NCBI GenBank assembly: GCA_054601695.1
Contig: BAAHQB010000036.1
Coordinates: 558,001 to 622,000, forward strand
Direction of reading: 5' to 3'
Source of the DNA: Amorphochlora amoebiformis
Lineage: Eukaryota; Cercozoa; Chlorarachniophyceae
Length of the DNA stretch: 64,000 nucleotides
Positions 1 to 64,000 of the stretch are shown in pieces (the stretch's first letter is position 1; each line of letters starts with the position of its first letter). The notes under the pieces are model-generated. The model searched no databases. It had not been told where the DNA came from and saw only the letters and a list, made by a program, of their open reading frames with translations. A program made the position numbers and the translations under genes.

Positions 1-86
1 TGGCCTCTCCGATGATATCGAGGTCCATCGATGGCGTAGTTTCCGGACGGATTGGGGCTGTTGTGTATGCGTGTGTATATTCCATA

Positions 87-130
<44 letters not shown>

Positions 131-481
131 TACATATATTTATATACAAACACCCCCCCCCCAACACACACACACACGCACCAACAACCCCACCTTCTGC
201 ACCCTTCCCCTTGGCTCCCTCGTCCCCCTCGTTCCCCTTGGCAACCTCGCCCCCCTCCAACTCTCCCGTACTCCCAGCCGGCTTCTCGACCACCTCTCCC
301 TCCCCCTTCTCCCTTTTCTGTGCGTCCTCCCAGTCAGCTAAATGCTTCTGGCTCCCGGTTTCCGATATGACTTGTATGTTAAGGTGCTGGGATGTGGTTG
401 GAGTCGAGGATGCAGCCTTAGAATGAGCTAGCGGTTCTTGGGTCGGGGGGAGAGCTGACGGATGAGGGTTGGGAGGATAAA

Positions 482-526
<45 letters not shown>

Positions 527-527
527 C

Positions 528-603
<76 letters not shown>

Positions 604-1303
604 ATGAGCTTGCATTGGGTTAAGTTCGTTTCCATTTCTTTCTCCATTATCTCCATACCTTGAGGAGCAAGTATTTTTTTGACACTCTTCGCCTTAGCTT
701 GCACCTCAGGTTCCAGATTAGATTCCGTTTTGAATTTTGGGTTGGATTCCGTTTTGGGTTCCGACTTGGTTTCCATCTTGGGTCCCGACTTGGTTTCCGA
801 TTTGGTTTCCGACTTTGATTCCGGTTTAGGTTCCGAGTCTGGGTTAAACTCGGCTAAGGATTATGGTTGGGCTAGGGATAAAGGTTGGGATATTATATTA
901 CCATGAGATGGTTCAGGTTCAGGTTCCTTTTCGTCGATGTTGGATGTAGGTAGAACCTCTGATTCTGACGTTAGGGTTGGGATAAGTATTTATGTACGTA
1001 CACGGCCAGTCACAGGACGTAACCCCCTATGCACATTTTTACATGGCGTTTTATATACTCTTACACGGGTCGCACAATTCTCAATAACACGTTTACACGT
1101 CAATAGGCATGCCGACACAGTCATAAACCCTTTGGTATATTACATGGCAGATGTTCATGCTCTCAATGGGCTTATAACCCTATGTAACATGTTCACACAG
1201 ACAGTGAATATACTCTAGCTCATATTTAGTGGCCAAGTGGGTATGCAGATGAAATCCATAACCACAAAAGCATGTTCATGGATCGTAAGCTATACATATA
1301 TAC

Positions 1304-1357
<54 letters not shown>

Positions 1358-1659
1358 TCTAAACCGACATAAAGCACTCATCAACACCTAGAAACTCTAT
1401 CCCCACCTTGAGAAGCCTGCCCGATATCCTTTTCATCGCCTCGCGTCCCGAGGAACTTGTGTACACGTGGAGACACCTTACTCCCGCGTTTCAACCGCTT
1501 GGGCTTGAGCTTAAGCGCATGGTCACGCTCTGTGACCTCCACTTTGGGCCGCCCGGCAACAGGAGAGGAATCCCTGGCTGGTCGAGCGACATTGTCTCGT
1601 TCATGGAAAGAGACGGTGGGGATAGGTTGGGGGTCTCGAATCGCTCCTGCTTGTTCGTT
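1..1659 (-). CDS. Unrecognised multi-exon gene, 3'-ward exons (cut by left edge)
   Basis: Exons in transcription order: 1659-1407, 964-902, 853-659, 454-182, 57-1. Each is bounded by AG and GT. The junctions after 1407, 902, 659 and 182 are all phase 1 and restore one open frame, for example CAA-G joined to CT-CTC giving Gln-Ala. The protein is hydrophilic and low in complexity. Exon 853-659 is an imperfect Lys/Glu/Ser/Pro repeat ([14 protein letters not shown]), and exon 454-182 is Glu/Gly/Lys-rich ([19 protein letters not shown]). The last visible exon reads [18 protein letters not shown] and runs off the window. Introns hold (TA)n and (CA)n. I recognise no domain. The four consecutive phase matches are strong evidence of a gene; its function is unknown. 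Confidence 0.75.
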
Positions 1660-1726
1660 CTGTTGGTGTGTTGGTGTATATGTAGATGTATATGTATGTA
1701 GATATATGTATGCGAGTATATGTACA

Positions 1727-1811
<85 letters not shown>

Positions 1812-1848
1812 ATACTCCTCTTTTCCTGGTAGTTTGTGTAATTTGTAC

Positions 1849-9534
<7,686 letters not shown>

Positions 9535-9750
9535 CTGATCATATTAAGCTTGGGGTCACAGAGAGCTAGGGTTAGAGTTAGGGTTAAGCTAGGGTTAGGG
9601 TTGGAGTTAGGGTTACGGTTAGGGTTAGGGGTAGGGTTAGGGTTGAGAGGTGGGCTTAGGGTTGAAGCTGGTGTTAAAGTAGGTTAAGGTTAGGAATAGA
9701 GTTAAAGCTAAAATAGTGTTTATATATATATGTATTTAGGTATATATATA

Positions 9751-9789
<39 letters not shown>

Positions 9790-9949
9790 GTATACGTATA
9801 TATACACATACACACACACACACATATATATATATATACAAATATCATAACATGTACAAATACACACACATATATACATGTGCATATATATATATTATAT
9901 ATATATATATACAAATATATATATATATATATATATAATATATATATGT

Positions 9950-10022
<73 letters not shown>

Positions 10023-10234
10023 ATAAATATACAATATATGTCTGTCAGATGTACTATCTGTAAGAAGAACTTCCCTTATAAAGCGTCTATAAAAACCCAC
10101 TATAGGTCTATAACCCTAACCCTAACCCTAACCCTACCCTAACCCTAACCCTAACCCTAACCTGACCTGTGGTTACTTATGAAGTGTATATGAATATATT
10201 CTATGTGAATCTATGGAGATTTAGATTGTACGAT

Positions 10235-10297
<63 letters not shown>

Positions 10298-10564
10298 AAA
10301 TAGATCCGAAGTGTGTTTGGTTAGGGTTCGGCTTAGCTTAAATTAGGGTTAGGGTTAGGATCAAGGTTAGAGTTAGGATTAAGGTTAAAGCTAGGGTTAG
10401 GGTTATAATACATTTATATATTTATATATATATACATGTATATATATATATATATATGTATATATATGTCTACTAATATGTCTATATATATATGTATTAT
10501 ATATGGTATATATATATATATATATTTATGTATATATATTATATATATAGGGTTAGGGTTAGGG

Positions 10565-10612
10565 TTAGGATCTGATTATTCGGCATGTCTTAGTCCGAGG
10601 ACCATTTACTCG
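10565..10612 (+). repeat. TTAGGG-associated module, copy 2
   Basis: Near-full copy (GGATCTGATTATTCGGCATG, GTCCGAGGACCATTTACTCG) inside a degenerate TTAGGG array. Confidence 0.8.
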
Positions 10613-10710
10613 TTCATGGTTAGGGTTAGGGGTAAGGGTTATAGATTAGTGTTAAGATTGGGGCTTGGGTTGGGGTCAGGGTTAGGGATAGGGTCAAAGC
10701 ACGGTTAGGG

Positions 10711-10758
10711 CTAGGATCAGATTATTCAGCACATCTTAGTTTGAAGACCATTGACTCC
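10711..10758 (+). repeat. TTAGGG-associated module, copy 3
   Basis: Diverged copy (GGATCAGATTATTCAGCACA, AAGACCATTGACTCCTCCAC), about 100 bases after copy 2. Confidence 0.75.
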
Positions 10759-10927
10759 TCCACATTGTGGGCTATGGGCTAAGATTAGAGCTGGGGCTAG
10801 GGTTTAGGGTTCGGGTTAAGATTAAAACCAGGATTAGGGTTGGGTTGGTTAGGGTTAATGCGAGGCTTCGGTTTTAAGGTTTGGGCTTAGGGTTAGGCTT
10901 AGGGTTAGGGTTAGGGTTAGCATTAGG

Positions 10928-20709
<9,782 letters not shown>

Positions 20710-20988
20710 GTGTCCCGGGCGGACTTACGGGGGTTTTATTTGAGAATCACCCAATGGACTAGGCTAGGGTTAGTCGAATAGGTTATTAGGGGTTTGAAGA
20801 TCATGTTAGGGTTCAATTTAGACTATTTTATATGTGAGATTAGTGGATGGTTATTAACGGGTTTCAAAATAGATCTTAGAGGTTATTAAATGGTTTCAAA
20901 CTGATCACCTGAAATATCTTAATTAACAATTACGAAGGTCTTGAGGGGTTTTAACCTAAAAACTATTCAAGAGCGTCCAACGCTTTGA
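20710..20988. other. Intergenic gap upstream of the methyltransferase gene
   Basis: This 279-base stretch lacks long TA tracts and includes one short TTAGGG-like run near 20765. It lies just upstream of the methyltransferase start codon and would hold its promoter. If the plus-strand model at 20989 is right, it would be a second bidirectional promoter in the window. I see no clear core promoter motif. Confidence 0.4.
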
Positions 20989-21360
20989 CATGTCACTCTT
21001 CGAACCGGATGTCGGCCCAGAGACCTCTTCCACCTCCTATGCCGAGCTCCTGTCCTAAGGATATACCGCAGAGAATTCCTTTTTGAAGGTGTTTACGAAC
21101 AATGACGGTGTACGGTGTTGCGTTTTCGGTGTGCTTTATGTTGGGCTTGATATGTAGCATTCGAAGAGGTTGAAAAGGGCTAGGGAGGCGAGTAAAGAGG
21201 AGTATTGGATTGGTAAGAAGAGGAGGCAAGTGAAGGTATTACAAATAAGTATACATACACACATATATGTGTATAACGTTATATATATATATTATATATA
21301 TATATATATACATGTGTATATATATATATAATATTATATATAAAAATATATGTATATATA

Positions 21361-21417
<57 letters not shown>

Positions 21418-21628
21418 CAGAAGGAGCTGGAATGATTCACTACTACGATGCCCTTTGGTACATACACCAAGATACGTATATAGTTGTGTTACATAATACA
21501 TATGTACACAGGGAAGCAAGCAACACCGCGATTCGGCTCTTTCGGTGCTCTCCGACCTTGAAAAGAAGATAAAGTACCTTGAACATTGCCTGCGAAATCT
21601 CGAAGCGTATGCTGCCGGGTCGGCATGA
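20989..21628 (+). CDS. Ambiguous small coding locus; plus-strand coiled-coil model preferred
   Basis: Preferred model: exons 21158-21235 (reads [20 protein letters not shown]) and 21512-21628 (reads [20 protein letters not shown], then stop TGA at 21626). They join in phase 0, and the second exon has a regular Leu spacing typical of a coiled coil. An ATG at 20989 opens [20 protein letters not shown], but I found no convincing splice linking it to the later exons. Competing minus-strand model: a terminal exon 21179-20993 ending [14 protein letters not shown], preceded by an open frame with ATG near 21624. Both strands are open across the same bases, so only one model can be right. I favour plus because its composition looks like a natural protein. 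No family recognised. Confidence 0.4.
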
Positions 21629-21837
21629 TAGGCTCGCCTGCACTACGAAGGAAGGCGAGAATAAAGAAAGACAGACGTTTAGGACGTTACTCGTTGTTTG
21701 CTTAAACGGGCGAAAATCAAAAAGTTTAAGATTAATATTGTATTTCGGTTGTGTCTTGTTTGGTTGATAATAAAAATACCGATAGTATGAGTTTCGCACA
21801 TGCACTCGTACCAGTTGTATTAGATAATCGTCTTTTT

Positions 21838-21869
<32 letters not shown>

Positions 21870-21906
21870 CTGATATATACTATGATATATATGTATATAT
21901 ATACAT

Positions 21907-21944
<38 letters not shown>

Positions 21945-21988
21945 CAAAAAAATAAATAAATATATATACATATATACATATAGGCTAT

Positions 21989-22045
<57 letters not shown>

Positions 22046-22118
22046 CTAGTATTATAATATCATATATATATATATATACGTTAAATATAAATTTATAATG
22101 ATATGCTTTATAATATAT

Positions 22119-22152
<34 letters not shown>

Positions 22153-22263
22153 GTATATCATGATACAGAGTACGACATATCATGATTCATGAGTCGTAGA
22201 GTATGTAAATTCTATCGTAGTATAACTGTATGAATATATATATATATATATATACTATGATAC

Positions 22264-22327
<64 letters not shown>

Positions 22328-22468
22328 TCGTAGTATACATGTGTGTGTATATATGTATGTGTGTATAGATGTGAACACATCAAGACATGACCCATTTTAG
22401 CTGGTAACATATTTTTGGTTGACCTACTTTAGCTGGTAACATAGTTTTGGTTTTTCACGTGTACGATT
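21629..22468. other. Spacer between the ambiguous locus and the 3' end of DNA ligase IV
   Basis: 21629-21840 is unique sequence with no convincing exon. 21841-22380 is mostly (TA)n with short (CA)n runs. 22394-22460 holds two direct copies of a segment beginning TTTAGCTGGTAACATA, about 34 bases apart, just downstream of the ligase IV stop codon. No gene is supported here. Confidence 0.5.
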
Positions 22469-48708
<26,240 letters not shown>

Positions 48709-49322
48709 TTCAACTCTTTCGGTTGGAAGAGATTCCACCACGGGTGTTGACTTCTGTGTGACATATCCCTACGTCACGGCACACACGTGCCTCAAGTGAC
48801 ATAGCCCTTAATCACAGAATTGCATCGTGGGACTAGAAAGGGCAGGTGAGGAAGGGCCGGTTGTGCGACTGAATGATTAGTTTTGGCCAAATTTTCTTCA
48901 AAATGTATTAACTATATGGCGATACACATGTCCCTTTCTCCGGTGCGATTCACGAGTGAAATTTGCGAATTAGGTCGTCCTCCTTGGTCTCAACCGATAT
49001 CACGGCCAAAGTTTGCTCTCTCACGGGTCGTAAACACACCTGTACATGATCACACGTGATGAACATGGCATTGTGTCCACTGTACACGTCCTCACGGCTC
49101 GTGAAAACCCACACTCTCACCTGGCCGGTATACATATCGAGTCCTCCGTATACTCGCAGACGTGCTGTGATATAATACCCTTGCGGTCAGTATATACGAC
49201 AACACGTGTGTTTACATGATACACAAACGATGGGCTTACGTCCATATGTTCATATACACCTCATGGACATATTCACGGCACCCTCATGTCACAAACATTC
49301 ATGTATCCTTTTCAGATGCAAA
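48709..49322. promoter_or_regulatory. Divergent intergenic region between LIG4 and POLK
   Basis: The start codons at 48708 (minus) and 49323 (plus) face away from each other across 614 bases. The gap is free of long TA tracts, unlike almost everything around it. It has three CACGTG palindromes (48784-48789, 49053-49058, 49203-49208), which are E-box/G-box-like. A pyrimidine-rich AG at 49310-49315, just before the POLK ATG, could be the acceptor of a 5'-UTR intron. A bidirectional promoter is inferred, not shown. Confidence 0.55.
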
Positions 49323-63695
<14,373 letters not shown>

Positions 63696-63708
63696 GTAAA
63701 GAGAGTTT

Positions 63709-63727
63709 GAAAAGACAAAAAATCGAG

Positions 63728-63764
<37 letters not shown>

Positions 63765-63839
63765 AAAGACAAAAAAATCGAGAGAGAGGAGAGAGAGAGA
63801 GAGAGAGATAAAAAGACAAAAAATCGAGAGAGAGGAGAG

Positions 63840-63880
<41 letters not shown>

Positions 63881-63907
63881 ACAGACAAAAAATCGAGAGA
63901 GAGGAGA

Positions 63908-63943
<36 letters not shown>

Positions 63944-64000
63944 AAAGACAAAGAATCGAGAGAGGAGAGAGTGAGAGAGAGAGAGAGAGAGATGAAAAGA
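63709..64000. repeat. Minisatellite at the right edge
   Basis: At least five units of 50-80 bases, each with GAAAAGACAAAAAATCGAGAG followed by a variable (GA)n run. It continues off the window, inside the POLK intron after exon 25. Confidence 0.85.

Noticed and set aside
10050-10100. Fragment [10 protein letters not shown] resembling the Ty3/gypsy reverse transcriptase YRRFI motif
   Set aside because: Only about six residues match, no other pol motif is nearby, and the rest of the frame is simple repeat.

Overview
This is a stretch of a eukaryotic nuclear genome, most likely from an intron-dense protist or alga. The reasons are spliceosomal introns in every gene, interspersed TTAGGG-type repeats, and a Copia-type Gag. 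I cannot name the species. Most of the bases are (TA)n, (CA)n and (GA)n microsatellites, degenerate TTAGGG/CCCTAA arrays and retroelement debris. The long open frames that translate as repeated Tyr-Ile come from (TA)n and are not genes. The real coding sequence lies in short islands of 15 to about 280 bases between the repeats. I assembled these by hand, using splice sites, reading phase and protein family motifs.

Left to right. (1) Bases 1-9534, minus strand: a gene I do not recognise, cut by the left edge, with about 19 candidate exons; the part at 1-1659 is the most secure. (2) 10928-20709, minus strand: a complete 17-exon gene for a 449-residue S-adenosylmethionine-dependent methyltransferase-like protein related to the C-terminal domain of GSTCD. 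(3) 20989-21628: a small ambiguous locus with competing models on both strands. (4) 22469-48708, minus strand: a complete DNA ligase IV gene. Its 57 exons total 3165 coding bases (1054 residues) spread over 26 kb, with every junction in phase. (5) 49323 to the right edge, plus strand: DNA polymerase kappa, 25 exons and 476 residues visible before the edge.

Ligase IV and polymerase kappa are transcribed away from each other from a 614-base gap without long TA tracts. Two DNA repair genes (end joining and translesion synthesis) may therefore share a promoter region.

The introns carry the unusual material. There is a gag-only LTR element (24374-25791) and related LTRs at 30169-30488 and 52292-52759, all inside (TA)n. 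A module of about 45 bases occurs some 11 times beside TTAGGG-type arrays. Fragments of real exons have been copied into introns. Several introns begin with GTTAGGG, so the telomere-type repeat itself forms the 5' splice site. All coordinates and splice choices come from reading by eye; no alignment or database search was run.
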